A DNA stretch of 64,000 bases from Galeruca laticollis (GCA_963921935.1 OY998177.1:112274067-112338066); one strand, 5' to 3'. Positions 1-11,590 are shown, counted from the first letter of the stretch. Notes: generated from the letters alone by a model not told the origin. Numbers and translations are program-made.

Positions 1-560
1 CATTGTCTCGTAAGAGACCTAGAAAAGGCAATAGCTGCGAAAGAAGTATCGCTATGTGTATTCGTAGATATAGAGGGAGCTTTTGATAACACCTAATATA
101 AATCAATTAGCGCTGCTGCAACTGCAAAGGGTATCCCACCTTCCATAATAGAATGGGTTCAGTCCATGCTAAATACTAGAAAAATAATCACCTACCTCGG
201 AGACCAGTCGACTACTATAAAAGCGGTAAAAGGTTGTCCTTAAGGAGGAGTGCTATCACCTCTACTGTGGTCACTAGTAGTTGACGACCTCCTAACAAAA
301 CTAAAAAAAGAAGAATCTCGTGCTCTTGGATATGCCAACCTCATAACTACCTGGTGTTCGAAGAAAGGACTTTCAGTGAATCCTAATAAAACGACACTTG
401 TTCCATTCACTAACAGGAGGAAGTTCAGTATACGGACTCCAAGCATGAATGGTACAACCCTGTTTTTTTCGGAAGAGGGTAAGTACCTTGGAGTCATCCT
501 TGATAGGAAACTTACGTGGAACTCACACCTCGCACACATCACCTCAAAAGCAAGGTTGGA
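1..560 (+). pseudogene. LINE (R1/LOA-like) reverse transcriptase fragment
   Basis: This is the middle of a non-LTR retrotransposon reverse transcriptase, entering from the left window edge. Visible RT landmarks are the VFVDIEGAFDN box (about 60-90), a GG-VLSPLLW box (about 235-270), the GLSVNPNKT box (about 370-390) and the KYLGVILDRKLTW box (about 480-520). It is dead: stop codons lie at 94-96 and 241-243, and the DNA that should hold the YADD catalytic box is deleted. The frame jumps from LGYA (about 330) almost directly to TTWCSKKG, so roughly 30 residues are missing. The fragment ends near 560, where it meets an oppositely oriented piece of a similar element. The R1/LOA-type assignment rests on motif resemblance only. 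Confidence 0.85.
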
Positions 561-584
561 TCAACCCAATCTATCATCATATCT

Positions 585-603
585 CAAGATGAGGCTCATC
601 TTG
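585..603. repeat. Near-perfect palindrome at the LINE inversion junction
   Basis: The 19 bases from 585 to 603 form a near-perfect palindrome, with only the central base unpaired. It sits exactly where + strand RT sequence gives way to - strand RT/endonuclease sequence. It marks the breakpoint of the inversion. Confidence 0.7.
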
Positions 604-2033
604 AATATCTTGCATAAGTGGGGAATTGAGATATCGGATCCCTGTTGTAGAAGTGCTGGAAAGATGCCATCCTCTCCAGGTGATTTGTAGGGCTTGAAGC
701 TGTTAATTGCCCATTCAATTCTATTCTTGGTGGAGATTTCTTCGCTAGGCGTTTTGCTGATTTCGAAGCTTTGATGAAAGTTTCATCAAGAGTTGCCTCT
801 GCGTTATCTTCTATAATTGCAGCACCAGGAAAGTGAGCGTCTAATAAACATCTCATGCTTTCCTCTATGGTTTAGGCGAACTCTCCGTTTGGATTTTTAA
901 GAAGTCCAATGCCCTCAGAGTGGTCCTTAGCGATGACTTTTTGAAGACGCTCTGCTGGGGCTACGTTAGAAATCCCTTCGCAGAATTGCCCCCAAGTTTC
1001 CCTCTTGGACCTTCTGAGTTCTTTGTTATATTCAGTTAGAGCCTTTCTGTAGTCTTTCCAGTTTCCTGACCTCTTGGCTCTGTTGAACTCTTTGCGTGCT
1101 ATGACCTTTAGTTTGCTGAGTTCATTGTTCCACCAAGGCTCATTCCTATTGACAGCCTTTGTTTTGATGGGACAAAATTCCTCGTAGCAATTGATTATCG
1201 TACGATTCAACCATTGAGAGGCTACTTCAAGTTCCTCCACAGATTCAATCGTATATAACGTGCTTTCAACATCCGACTTTCATTTGTCCTTATATGAACC
1301 AGTTCGTTTGTTGAGGTATTCGACAACACTGGGTCTGTCCCCGCGTAGCCCCGACCTCGAATCGTATCATCCTGTGATTCGACATCGAAACCTCATCGGA
1401 AACATGCCAGTTTTGTATTAAATTTGTTGTAAAGCAACTAGCTAGGGTGATATCAAGCACCTCTTTTCTAGTTGCAGTGATAAAAGTGAGTGTGTTACCT
1501 CTGTTAATAATGTCTATATTAGATTTAGCCAAATACTCTAAGAGATACTCACCTCGTTTGTTCGTGTTTGTGCTGCCCCATACTATGTTGTGGGAGTTTG
1601 CATCACATCCAAGAATAAGATGTCTGTTCTTTTTATTGCACCATCTGATGAGGCTTTTGACTTCCTCTGGTGGAGATTTGTTTTCCTCTCCCGGAAAGTA
1701 AGCAGAGGCAATTATAATCTGCATTTCACCCCTTCCGGTGAGGAACTCCACTTCAGCTGTTGCAAGTTCTCTGGTGATAAACTCTGGAACAGAAATAAAG
1801 TTAAGTTTTTTTGAGATGACTAATGCCGCTCTTGGTTTGTCATGTATTTGTGAATATATCAACTTACATGAATTGATGGATAGGCCTTTGATAAGTCCTT
1901 CGTGAGCCCAGGGTTCTTGAATGAGTCCGATGTCAGATAGGTTTCTGCTAAAACTCCTGCTAAGCACGCTAGTTGCAGCTTTTGCATGCTGGAGGTTTAG
2001 TTGCAGAAACCTTACGGATTTGTAGAGAGCCAT
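604..2033 (-). pseudogene. LINE ORF2 5' half: endonuclease and start of RT
   Basis: Read on the minus strand, ORF2 starts at an ATG at 2033, one base after the ORF1 stop. It opens with an AP-type endonuclease: FLQLNLQHAKAAT (substrate-binding N-box), LIQEPW (catalytic Glu), GCDANSHNIVWGS (the usual D-N-H-W cluster) and a C-terminal SNHRMI (catalytic Asp replaced by Asn in the usual SDH). The endonuclease nicks target DNA for target-primed reverse transcription. A basic linker follows (872-1240, with an EPWWNNEL motif), then the RT start, where SFKPYKSPGEDGI is readable at about 660-720 after a frameshift. Frame changes and a stop near 1275 break the gene. It is cut at about 604 by the inverted junction. 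Confidence 0.85.
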
Positions 2034-2034
2034 T

Positions 2035-3255
2035 TCAGTGTTTCTTGGGATCTTTATCATTTCCCTTATTGCCCTTTGGGAGACCTGTTTTTGTGGGTCC
2101 TTTTTTGTGTTCTTTATTGCAACCTCGACTGGTTGAGGCTGTAACTGGACCACTATGTTGCCCAGCATGGCTTTTTTGTGGTAATATTCTTACCTGACCA
2201 AATTTATAATTGGCCATATAGCCATTCTTTTTGACCCTTTTCGGCAGATATGGGGTCCACTGATAGGGTGAGTTCTACTGTGGGGCTTTTTTCGGCCCTT
2301 CTTACAATCCTCCAAATTTGTGTGTTGAGGTCTTCGTTTTAGACCTCTAAAAATCGAAGTATCTGTTCGTTTTGATATTTCAGACTGTCAGGAAGGTACG
2401 TCACAAAGATCTATGAGTGAGGAATGTTACCTACATCTGCGAGTCTCAATGACACGCCCTCCTATGGCTGCAGCACCTGAACTATGATTCTAAGCCACTC
2501 AACTGTGGCTCCGTCAGCACAGGACAGCAGCATCCAGCCAGGTCTGAATTGCAAGTTGCTGAATATAGGCCTGGTATTTGCCTTTGGATCCAGCAGTAAG
2601 ATTTTGTCCAAAATTTCCTCTTTTATGGTTGCTAACTGTTCCACTGAAAGAGATAAATCTGGATAATTGGAGGGCATTATTCCTACCCTTATTGCTAATA
2701 GCATTTGTCCGTAGGATGGTTTGTTTCCCTCATCGGTAGTTTTACCTACTATGAGATCTCCCTTCTTCCTCGGATGTTCAGGGGTGCTTTCCTCAAATCG
2801 GACTCTTGGGTGCATCCTCCTTCTCCTTTGTAGTAGCTTGCAGTGCCTGTAGTCGTGCCTCTTCATGACTGAGGCCGTGCTTCAACAAGTACTTAAATCT
2901 TTTTCGAGCAGCGCCGCTAAGGTTTGCTCTGGCCTATTCGGTTTTTTGTTAAGGCTCCATTTGGTCCTTTTCGCCGCTTTTTAGGAGCTTATCCTCGGTT
3001 TTTTGGTCTGGAACATGATCCAGTTCCATTCCCTCTGGATGAGTGAGGCTATTTTTATCATCTGGGTTTTTTTCTTTTTTTGGTTGGTCCATTTTTTGTC
3101 CCACCAGTAGCTAGGGAATGGTTGGTCACTTCCGGCAGAACCCCGCATACCGGAAGAAGGCTATTGAATCCTGGGTGTCGCCTGGTACCCGGAGTTCGCA
3201 TAATAGCGACTAAGCAACCCCTTGGCCCCGCAGCGTATTCTCTATGCCACGCCAA
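2035..3255 (-). pseudogene. LINE ORF1 (gag-like, LOA/R1 type)
   Basis: Minus-strand reading shows a degenerate ORF1 directly upstream of the ORF2 endonuclease. Recognisable stretches are a basic N-terminal piece (3058-3255), NLSGAARKRFKYLLKHGLS (about 2880-2940), the central block at 2462-2866 with KPSYGQMLLAIR and FRPGWMLLSCADG, and a C-terminal block (2035-2217) ending in a Lys/Gly/Asn-rich tail. Such ORF1 proteins bind the element RNA. Several stops and frameshifts separate the blocks. The stop at 2035-2037 and the ORF2 ATG at 2031-2033 are one base apart, as expected for coupled translation of the two ORFs. DNA from 3256 to about 3395 is probably 5' UTR. Confidence 0.7.
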
Positions 3256-3399
3256 TTCTTCGGCTTATGCTGTTCCACCACTGACTTGAGGGGGATTTTT
3301 ATGGTGGTTCCCATCCACTTGGCTAGCCGATTATCTGTCGGATTATCGAGGGACAGCTGTAATTATTTGCTGTCACTAAGCAAAGCCCACTTAAAAAAT

Positions 3400-6300
3400 A
3401 TATAAATCTATTTCCAAATGCCCCGCTAGTTATCGGAACTTGATTATAGGATGGCAAATGTGTATAAACGTCCAAGGACACAATTTTGAAATTTGTTATA
3501 ATTATCTTTTTTGTTAAATGTCTTCACGTTCAAAATTGTTAATTTTATCGAAATTTATAATAAATTGCCTCAGAAAATGCTTAAAGTTCCGGAAAAAGCA
3601 GCACAAACTATATTTGTTTAGAAAGCTTAAAGATTGAGCTTTGTGTTAGACTAAAAATATAAAGGGTGGTCTATTTAAAATAACAAAGTTGCCCTATCCC
3701 TAAAAATCGATGTGTTAATTTCCGGTCAAACCGGCATTACGATGAAATATCCCATTATTGAGAAAAAAACTTTCATAAATTTCAATAGAACAAGCGAAAA
3801 CCGCATGTTTCTATTCCTAAAATCATTTGAGCAATGAGCGATTAAAACCCCGAAAATTTAAGTGGTACACCCGGTATAATAGATAAGATCAATAATTCAA
3901 TCACTATAGTGGAAAACTATGACATTTGAAGGATGATATTCATGAATAACAACACATAAGTATAAAAAAATAACCTACCGTTGCCTGTGATTATGTTTCT
4001 CTATAAATTAGTAATACCTATGTGAATAAAGATTTATTTATCCTTTGACAAATATTGTACATCCATGCCTCTGCGACCCTCCTAATTTATGTTCATGACC
4101 TCTAACTTTGCCGTAAAATTTCCCTGTCAGGTCACATTTTTTTCTGCAATTATTCATTTTTTACTATGTATCATCGTACACACTCAATATACCTTACCAC
4201 AGGGTCTTCTTCTTTCTCAGGGTTCGCTTAAAAGCAGATTAATTACTCAATCATTTCCAGAAGTATCTATTTTCTCATTTTACTATAACTCACCGCTAAT
4301 CATGTTTGCAAAGTTCCCTTTTCAAACCATAATTTCTCGCCCCTCTTGGAAACTATGTAGTTTCAATCAGTGTGAAGAATAATATTTTTAGTCGATACCG
4401 GGCAACAAGTAATATGGAACATCTTCCATCCATCTAATATCTTACTCATTATAACCCACAGACACATTGATGCTGTGTCGCTAAACAAAATTCAATAGAA
4501 ATTCCTCTACAGAATGATTGTTAGCATTTTTTAGACAATTCTGTTAATTTACCTTTACTCTTTCAATAATTATACTCGACGATATTTTTATTGTTATATG
4601 TTTCTCTCTTCGTATAATCAGAATCTCACCTCTCCTTAGAAGAAAACCGATACGAAATCTACAATTGTAAATAAACCCATTCCATTTTTACACCACGATA
4701 TAGAAGTAACAAAAAAGTGTCGAGAGAGTCGATAAGAATCACGTCCGATGGCTATTGTATGCAAAAGCTACCAGAATACATATTTCTGTCAAACGTCTGG
4801 ACACCATAACTTAGAACCGACTTGCATTTTCACGTTTTTACTTCTGTTTTAAACCATAGATGCACTATGTGTCCGACAACTTAGGTACATGCATTCCATA
4901 TGGGAATAACAACGGAGAAATATGTGTTTCAAGTCCACTCTCTATTTCCATTGTTTCACTTCTAAAATGGTAAGAATAAAATGCGGCAGTAATATATTAC
5001 TAGGGTGTATTGAAAAAAGTTTGTGTTGATTCTTGAAATGATTCAGGTATTGGAAATTGTAATGTTTTACACCCTTAAATCTTCATGTATGAAAAATTTC
5101 GAAAAATAATTCTTCACCACTAAATAATTACCTGACAAACAGAACATTAGTCTTCTGATATTTTATAAATTAAATTCAAACCGTCAATGTGTGCAACATA
5201 AACAATAAGTAACTGTAGACATAGGTGCATCAAAAATTACAAAAATAATTTATCACCGTAGGAAATCGCATTCTAAAGAACGATTGGAAATATAATAGCG
5301 AAAATACAGTTTAGTTATTAAGATTCATTAAGAATATTTGCGCTACTATATATATCATTATGAATTTTGGTGTTTCATAATAATTACTGATTTTTGAGAA
5401 CTATTAATTTTTTTAGAGTCATACGTTGATTGAGAGAATTCTATTAATTTAAATGAAAGAATCTATATCGAGTTTCGTTTAAATTAATTATATGCGCTCC
5501 AGCTGATTGATTTAGAGGCACAAAACAGGCGTTCTCAGCATAGACAAATCGAAAAGATGCTCTCTATGGTTCTCAGGGTCATTAGTGACTATGCGTCTGC
5601 ATTTGAAAACCTTAGTGAATACTCACTTACCAAGACGCGTTGAAAGCATATACAACTATTTAAGATGATGATGCACCTTCGATAAATAAACACATTCATT
5701 CAAAAAATATACTTTAATGAGAAAGAAAAATGAAATAAACGTGGGTGAGTAAGGTTTAAGTAGTACTATACAATGTCTATGAAGGTTATTTAGAATATAC
5801 ACACATAATTGAAGAATGATGTAATTATGTATGGTCAATCTAAGGTTAAAATAACTCGTAGGTGTAATTAAATGTTTTTAACTGTCTCAATATTCTCAAA
5901 ATAATGCTAAACACAAATTCAATACATTTGAAACAACTACATTTTCATAGACGTTTCAATTTATCTATGGTTTCGAAGTCAAGTTGACATAATATGAGTT
6001 AAGATCTATGACACAGGTGATAAAAACACTCAAAAGTTTGGTTAAAGTTACTTCTTCAGTAAAATCACTAATCACCTACTTTTGTGAGTAAAATTAGGCA
6101 GTTATGATACCAAATTACCAAACTAAGAATATTAATAAATGCCAAGATGAATCAAAGAGAAAGTCATTAAAGGTGAGTTCTAGTTTCTAGTAAACTAACA
6201 AATCATGCGTTTATAGTTATAAACAGATCAAAACATTGAACGTATATCTCGATTTCAGGTTATCAAAATTCAAACTTAGAAGTTTCCGGTATACAAATAA

Positions 6301-7090
6301 AAAATTGAGCTATTTATACTTATTCTTCCGACTGTGCTGTGCTCCAGAGATGACAAAATAGTAAACATAATCTCCAATTTCCATTAAAAAAGACTTATTG
6401 ATCAGGCACCAAATAATCTCTAATTTCTGCTAAGGGAATTAAACTTCCAGGTAAGTACAATTTATTTCAACATTTACTGCGTATCTTTGAGTCTTCTCCC
6501 TTTATTTTATATCTGTCAAATTCCTACATCAACTTTCTGTCAGAGTTGTTTGAATTACAATTTCTAGTAGCTTTGATTTCAGAAACAAATGAAAGTTGGA
6601 CAAAATTCTTGCGAGGCTTACGCTACAAACGCCAAAGAGAGACTAAACCTGACAATTATGTCAAATTTGGGCTTAAATGTGTTATTATAACCTCAAATAT
6701 TTTCCATAAAATGTATAAAATTTCCTAAAATAGTTTGAAACATACTTATAAACACTGAAAAACATTGTCTAGAAACAAATTAAACTATTAAATCTATTAA
6801 TTTTTCTTGAAATTGTGTTTTATTACATTTATAGTCTGTTTAACGTTGTTCGTATGAACATGTCTTTATTCTTAACTCGTGTCTTGGTCTGGAACTTTTA
6901 ACACTCCAATCAACCGACAGATTGTTTACTACACTCCCTAATATCTATTAAACTAACTAAAAACTAATGTCCTTACCTAAGATAAGAATACTGAGACAAT
7001 TTATAAAAGTTTTTTAAATTACATCTGGAATGCTTTATATTCACTTCTCACAATAATTATGGGGCACCATGAGTTGTCTCATGTTATGAG
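3400..7090. other. AT-rich region without a recognisable gene
   Basis: I see no protein with a recognisable motif on either strand. The longest open frame (4089-4382, +, 97 codons) is rich in Phe/Ser/Leu and resembles nothing known to me. Apart from a possible small inverted-repeat element at 3661-3877 I see no repeat structure here. It may be old transposon DNA or intronic/intergenic host sequence. Confidence 0.5.
3661..3877. repeat. Possible small inverted-repeat element (MITE-like)
   Basis: The left end (about 3661) reads AAAGGGTGGTCTATTTAAA. The complement of the right end reads ATACCGGGTGTACCACTTAAA. They share GGGTG and a TTTAAA block in inverted orientation. The interior is non-coding. 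The match is short and imperfect, so this is a candidate only. Confidence 0.3.
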
Positions 7091-7094
7091 ATTG

Positions 7095-7792
7095 TTAGTT
7101 TGATGTCCCTAGTAAATGTTTCCATAGTGAATAGTCTTTTGTATTAACAATATACGGTCCCTCATATGGTAACTGTAATTTCTGGCATTTATCATCCTTA
7201 TGATCTGCTACCCTCAATGATTTTAATAAAACTAAGTCCCTTTGATGGAAAATTTTTCCCTTTTTGTTTTTCTCCAATTTCTTTAATTTATATTTTATGG
7301 TATTTTTCATTTGTCTTTCCCTAGCCTTTATTGAAATGTCTTCGTAGTATACGTCAATCATCCAAGGTCCTTCAGCTTGCACCCCTTTAAATAAAGTTAT
7401 TGGCTCAATTTCTGTTGTGATATTTGGAGTATTGTTGATGTGATGTGTGACTTGACTCAATTTTGTTTCCCAGTTTCGCTGGTCGTTATACACCATTAGT
7501 CTCAGGTTCTTAATTATTTCACGAATCATCCTCTCCGCAATATTGCTTTGAGGATGCCTAATACTTGTGAAGGAAGGTATGATACCTTTTTGTCGTAACC
7601 AATCAGTGAAATCTTTGCTTCTAAAATAGGATGCATTGTCCATAATACATCTCCCTGGTGTACCATTCTTCCTCATAAAGTCATTCAATAACGTTTTTAC
7701 AGTTGTCTTGTTAGTTCTTTTACATGGATATGCGCAAACAAATTTTGAAGATACATCCACAATCACGAAAATGTTTTGGTGTCCTTGGTAAC
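7095..7792 (-). pseudogene. Ty3/gypsy-type integrase, catalytic core and C-terminus
   Basis: Minus-strand frame with retroviral-type integrase features: HQNIFVIVDVSSKFVCAYP (core start), CIMDNASYF with the second catalytic Asp, and SIRHPQSNIAERMIREI with the catalytic Glu. The C-terminal tail holds FHQRDLVLLKS and LPYEGPYIV, a GPY/F-like module. The enzyme would insert the element's cDNA into host DNA. The core is interrupted near its start by a 2.1-kb DNA element (7795-9918). Deleting that element with one copy of its TA duplication leaves the frame open across the junction, so the integrase was intact there when the insertion happened. The remaining pol lies at 9921-11437. Confidence 0.9.
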
Positions 7793-8210
7793 TACCCAGA
7801 CAGCACATAATATCCATTAGACATCCACAAGATATCCTTTATGGATATCCTGTATATCCGCTGGATATACTCGTAGATGGATAGCCCATAGACATACAAT
7901 GGATATCCATATGTCCGCTTATATCAAGGATATATGTGTTATCTGATGGATGTCTTTGGAGATATCTACTGGATATCTCGTTAATATCTCATGGTATATC
8001 CCATGGATATTAATAGGATATTCCATATTCACATTTGGTATATCCTTTCTACTCAAATATGAAAATCTGAGAATATATGACTAGTACCTACTAGTGGAAA
8101 TACAAGGTGGTCCAACGAAAACAATACAAACCAAAATTCCCTTATGTCTACAAACCTGGAATTGAATCAACAGAAAATAGTTTGTCCAGTCAACCAGTAC
8201 AAAATATTAT

Positions 8211-8507
8211 AAATTGAGTGAATGAAAACGACGAAGACTCTGATTCTTTTTTAATTTTGAGTGAATTTACATCATGTGAATTATAATTTTAAACCCTTCC
8301 AATAGGGTATTTTAATGTTTTTATTCCAATGACTCAATCATAACAATGATTCTATCTTGAGCATTGTTTCTAATCAACTTGATGGCTTTGACACCTACTT
8401 TTTTAAATGACGACGGCTTTGATAATGGCTTAATAGCCGAAAGCGCTTAGCTGGAAAGTGATAAACTAATACACACTGAGTATTCGTCGTTTTCATTCAC
8501 TCAATTT
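8211..8507. repeat. Nested unit with perfect 25-bp inverted repeats
   Basis: Bases 8211-8235 and 8483-8507 are perfect inverted copies of each other (25 of 25). The 297-bp unit sits inside the TA element and contains a hammerhead-like motif (8419-8448). No protein is encoded. It may be a small nested element, or a PLE-derived piece carrying its ribozyme. Confidence 0.75.
8419..8448 (+). ncRNA. Hammerhead-ribozyme-like motif (type B), degenerate
   Basis: The order is core TTGATAA, one extra T, stem II GGCT/AGCC around a TTAAT-type loop, then GAAAGCGCTT. After GAA comes AGCGCT, a self-complementary stem III that would pair in a dimer, then the cleavage position. Flanking CGGCT (upstream) and AGCTG (downstream) can pair as stem I. 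Departures from the hammerhead consensus (CUGANGA...GAAA) are C3 to U, G8 to A, and the extra U after A9. The architecture is hammerhead-like; activity is doubtful. Confidence 0.5.
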
Positions 8508-9920
8508 ACATCTAGTGTGTACACCATATCCACAGACATTTCAAAATATTATAGATACATAGGGTGGATAGTCTAGTATTTAAGCGAACGACTGTATAAT
8601 ATTGTGGCCCAGTGAAAAATATTCAAATACTCATCACGTATATCTGTTATATTTTGTACTGATTGACCCGAACTATTATATTCAGTTAATTCCATTCCAG
8701 ATCTGTGGATATATACAAATTTTGTCAAGCATTGTTTTTGTTGACAATATTGTATTTCCACCAGCAGATACTAGTCAGATATTCATCTGTGAGTAAGAAG
8801 GTACAAATGGAATTACATTTTTCATAATAGTAGTATTATTTGACATATGATGAAATGATATACTATATGGAATAAAATGATAGAAAATACTTCATTCTGT
8901 ATGATATACATATTTGCATATACATCAATAATTGTTCTTCTTCACCACCCAGCTCATCTACTCTACAAGTTTCTTTCTGTAAGAACGACAAAAGAAAGAT
9001 TATAGATTTTCAAGGTCAGCTATATACCGTATAGGTACGCCCGAATATAAGATGCACCTTTTTTGTAAAATAACGTTTTGAACATTGGCCCGCGTCTTGT
9101 ATTCGAGCACATACCTGTAGTAAGAACATCTTTGATCACCTGAACACCATTATTATTATTGAGCTCAAAGGATTTTTTAATCAAATCCGTCGAGTCCCCA
9201 GCACAGTTTATCATGAAACAAAGTAAGAGCTGATGTAAAACCTATTTCACATTTTCACACCATGCTATTTTACATTGTATAAATATACAAAACGATTTAA
9301 ATGCACGTGTTTAAAATCATGATAACCTACCCTACAACTTAACAATAAAAATGACGAGCCTAAACGGTCAAACGCGGCATCGCCCAATGAGAGAAAATAA
9401 ATACCATCGTGTATGGTTGGTTGCATAGTTTTGTGGGTATGTAATATGGGGATACACTGATGTATGCAATATTGTCTATTATAGCATTAAACGTTGAGTC
9501 ATGAGATATTTGTTGTGTGTTAAGAACACGTTTTATGCCGTATTCGTATTGTTGATTGAACTAATAACTGATCACTCAAGTTAGGTATATTTATCATTTT
9601 TCAATTTCATGTCTTGAATAAAACCAAAAATACGTTGAGCAGACAAAAAATGCGACAGAAAATAATTATAGATATCCATGGATATAATATCAGGAGATTA
9701 GGACATTTATGCATTGAAGGTATTATGTATTAGAACTTCCTTCTCAATCATTTTTTATATGATTATTCAATATATTATCAGTGAAATAGGAAATAATTTT
9801 TTTTCATATCCATGAAATACATTCAGTGGATACCCATTAGATATCTTACATGTACTGGATATTCAGTGGATATTGGGCTATCCACTGGATATCTAGTGGT
9901 TATTATGTGCTATCTGGGTA

Positions 9921-10410
9921 GGTATCAAATTTGATATGAAATCAATGCCTATTATTTCCAAAGGCAAGAATTGATCCTTGATTTAACCAAACTTTAGTCA
10001 TTTCTACAAATGTAATTTTCCCTGAATATTAAGTGCGTCTTTCTGATTCCCGTATGGTTGTAGTCAAGGTGTATTTCATCAATAATCATGTTCGCCAGCT
10101 GTGTTGTTATTACGTATAATTCCTGTCCCTGTATGATCTTGTACAGTACACCGTCTTGGGTCATACATCCTCGTTTTTCCTTGTCGCTTAAATTTTATTG
10201 GTCATTTATTATTGCGTCTTTAGAAAATATTCCGAGGTTGTGTCTTAGTAAATTAAGTCCAATTTTCATCTTTGGTGTCTTGTCAATATTGTCTCCATCC
10301 ATTCGTGTGATAGCGTCAGGTACAATATTGCCTCTTCCTGGTACGTATTTTATCGTAAAGTCGTACTCTTGTAACAGTAGTACCCATCTCTGTATTCTAT
10401 TGTTGTTGAA
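9921..10410 (-). pseudogene. Gypsy pol: RNase H end and integrase zinc-binding region, broken
   Basis: This continues the same gypsy pol between the RNase H and the integrase core. On the minus strand, short readable blocks in shifted frames include IQRWVLLLQEYDFTIKYVPG (the usual end of RNase H), then IHLDYNHTGIRKT, which fits the His-x-His part of the HHCC zinc finger, and GIDFISN leading into the integrase core. Several stops and frame changes occur, notably around 10190-10200 and 9960-9990. It is non-functional as it stands. Confidence 0.75.
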
Positions 10411-11437
10411 TTAATTTGTCAGTATAGTCATTAGTCCTTGATTGTCAGTCTCTATTGTAAAATGTCCCCCAAATAAAAAGTATCGAAGCTTAGACACACA
10501 GAACATAATACTAGCTAGCTCCAGCTCGGTAACACCATACCTTTTCTCAGCTCCTTTGGTAATTCTCGATACGAAAGATGTAGGTATCATCACTCCGTCT
10601 TTTTCTTGACATAACACCCTTGCTAGTCTTTGTATCAATGCATCTGTCTTTAGCACTAATGGTTTCGTGTAGTCCGGATGGTAGAGTCTCACATTGTCAT
10701 GAAATTGTCCTCTAATTTCGTTAAAAGCGTCTTCTTGTTTTTGTGTCCAGTTCCACTCTGTCCCCTTTTTCAAAAGTTTTATTGGTGGAATTTCTTTTTC
10801 AGTTAAGTCTGGTATCAAACTTTTAAAATAGTTTGAAGACCCCAAAAAACTCCTCAATGTCTTTAAATTACTGGGTCTTTCAAAATCCCGTATTAATTTT
10901 GTCCGCTCTGGATCCATCTCAATACCACAATTGTTTATTTTGAAGCCCAAGTATATCACTTCTTTCTTAAAAAATTCATACTTATCCAAGTTGAGTTTAA
11001 GCCCTGCTTCGTCTCAGTCTCTGAAAATGTTTGTCACGTGTTCGTAGTGTTCCTGTTCCGTTTTTGAAAAAATGAGTATATCGTCTACATAATGTATAGT
11101 ATACATGTCATGTATGTTTAATATTTTATTGAGTGCTTTTAGTAACGCACTCGTCGCACTCTGTACACCGAATGGAACTACCTTGAAATTGTTTATTCTG
11201 CCGTTCACCTTGAAGCCTACCAAGTGTCTACTATTCTCATGTAGAGGAAACAGCCAAAAGCTGTGCTTTAAATCAAGCTTTGTAAATACACGAGCATTTG
11301 TAATCCTTCCCAAAATCGCTTCAATTGTCAGCGGTGATTCATATTCTGGGATAGTACATTTGTTCAGGTTACGCGCATCAAGACATATCCTTACGTCTCC
11401 GTCTTTCTTTTTCACAATTACTATTGGGTTTGACTGT
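10411..11437 (-). pseudogene. Ty3/gypsy-type reverse transcriptase and RNase H
   Basis: Two minus-strand blocks (11014-11415 and 10411-10989) are separated by a single TGA near 11009. Visible motifs: KKKDGDVRICLDARNLN, FTKLDLKHSFW, VPFGVQSATSA and the catalytic HYVDDILIFSK; then VIYLGF (thumb), LRSFLGSSNYF, and an RNase H domain with LKTDA, TSFVSR, ELELASI and IETDNQGL. The template-copying enzyme and its RNase H convert element RNA to DNA. The N-terminal part of RT, protease and gag are missing: at about 11437 the frame is cut by the inserted Penelope-like pair, and I do not find the remainder on its far side. Confidence 0.92.
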
Positions 11438-11590
11438 CTCGACCCTTACTTCGTGGAATATGCTCATATTAGTGTTTTTAAATGGAACTCAAGGTCTCTA
11501 GTTAATTCCACAATATAATACAAGTTATTGAAAATTCTAAGAAATTGACAATTGTTTCGATAAATCAATATCATCGTCAGTAGTGATGAA
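11437..11590 (-). repeat. PLE terminal (pseudo-LTR-like) segment, copy 1
   Basis: This 154-bp segment at the 3' end of PLE copy A recurs as partial copies at 17030-17100, 35755-35830, 45225-45460 (as an inverted pair) and 57325-57404. It begins (in element sense) with a hammerhead-like motif and continues through a shared AT-rich tract to GAGACAGTC at the gypsy junction. Confidence 0.75.
11547..11580 (-). ncRNA. Hammerhead-ribozyme-like motif (type A), copy 1
   Basis: On the minus strand: CTGACGA (fits CUGANGA), an extra T, stem II GATA/TATC with loop TTGATT, GAAAC, a palindromic ACAATTGT able to form stem III in a dimer, then C as the cleavage base (GTC). Position and order fit a type I hammerhead with minimal stem III as reported for Penelope-like elements. 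Stem I does not pair here, because upstream sequence is PLE untranslated DNA rather than a second terminal copy. Confidence 0.5.

Larger units (their letters stand above)
7795..9918. mobile_element. TA-flanked DNA transposon, non-autonomous, 2124 bp
   Basis: The element is bounded by TA at 7793-7794 and 9919-9920. Its ends are inverted repeats: the left starts CCCAGACAGCACATAATA, the complement of the right starts CCCAGATAGCACATAATA, with weaker similarity for about 25 more bases. Both subterminal zones (7800-8040 and about 9660-9905) are crowded with GGATATCC-like words in both orientations. No intact transposase is present; the longest internal frames (about 60 codons) are not convincing. 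It lies inside a gypsy integrase frame that reads through once it is removed, which confirms both edges and the TA duplication. TA duplication fits the mariner/Tc1/pogo group, but the CCCAGA end is not one I can assign. Confidence 0.9.

Noticed and set aside
1..2033. Twin-priming product of a single LINE insertion
   Set aside because: Twin priming puts the inverted 5' part before the 3' part; here the order is the opposite.
4089..4382. 97-codon open frame as a gene
   Set aside because: Composition fits AT-rich noise (Phe/Ser/Leu/Ile), with no motif, splice context or repeat support.
9020..9214. 64-codon minus frame with LIKKSFEL, reminiscent of a pogo-type transposase tail
   Set aside because: The resemblance is limited to a few residues and the frame overlaps a short inverted repeat (about 9025-9060 and 9085-9118); not enough to call a transposase.
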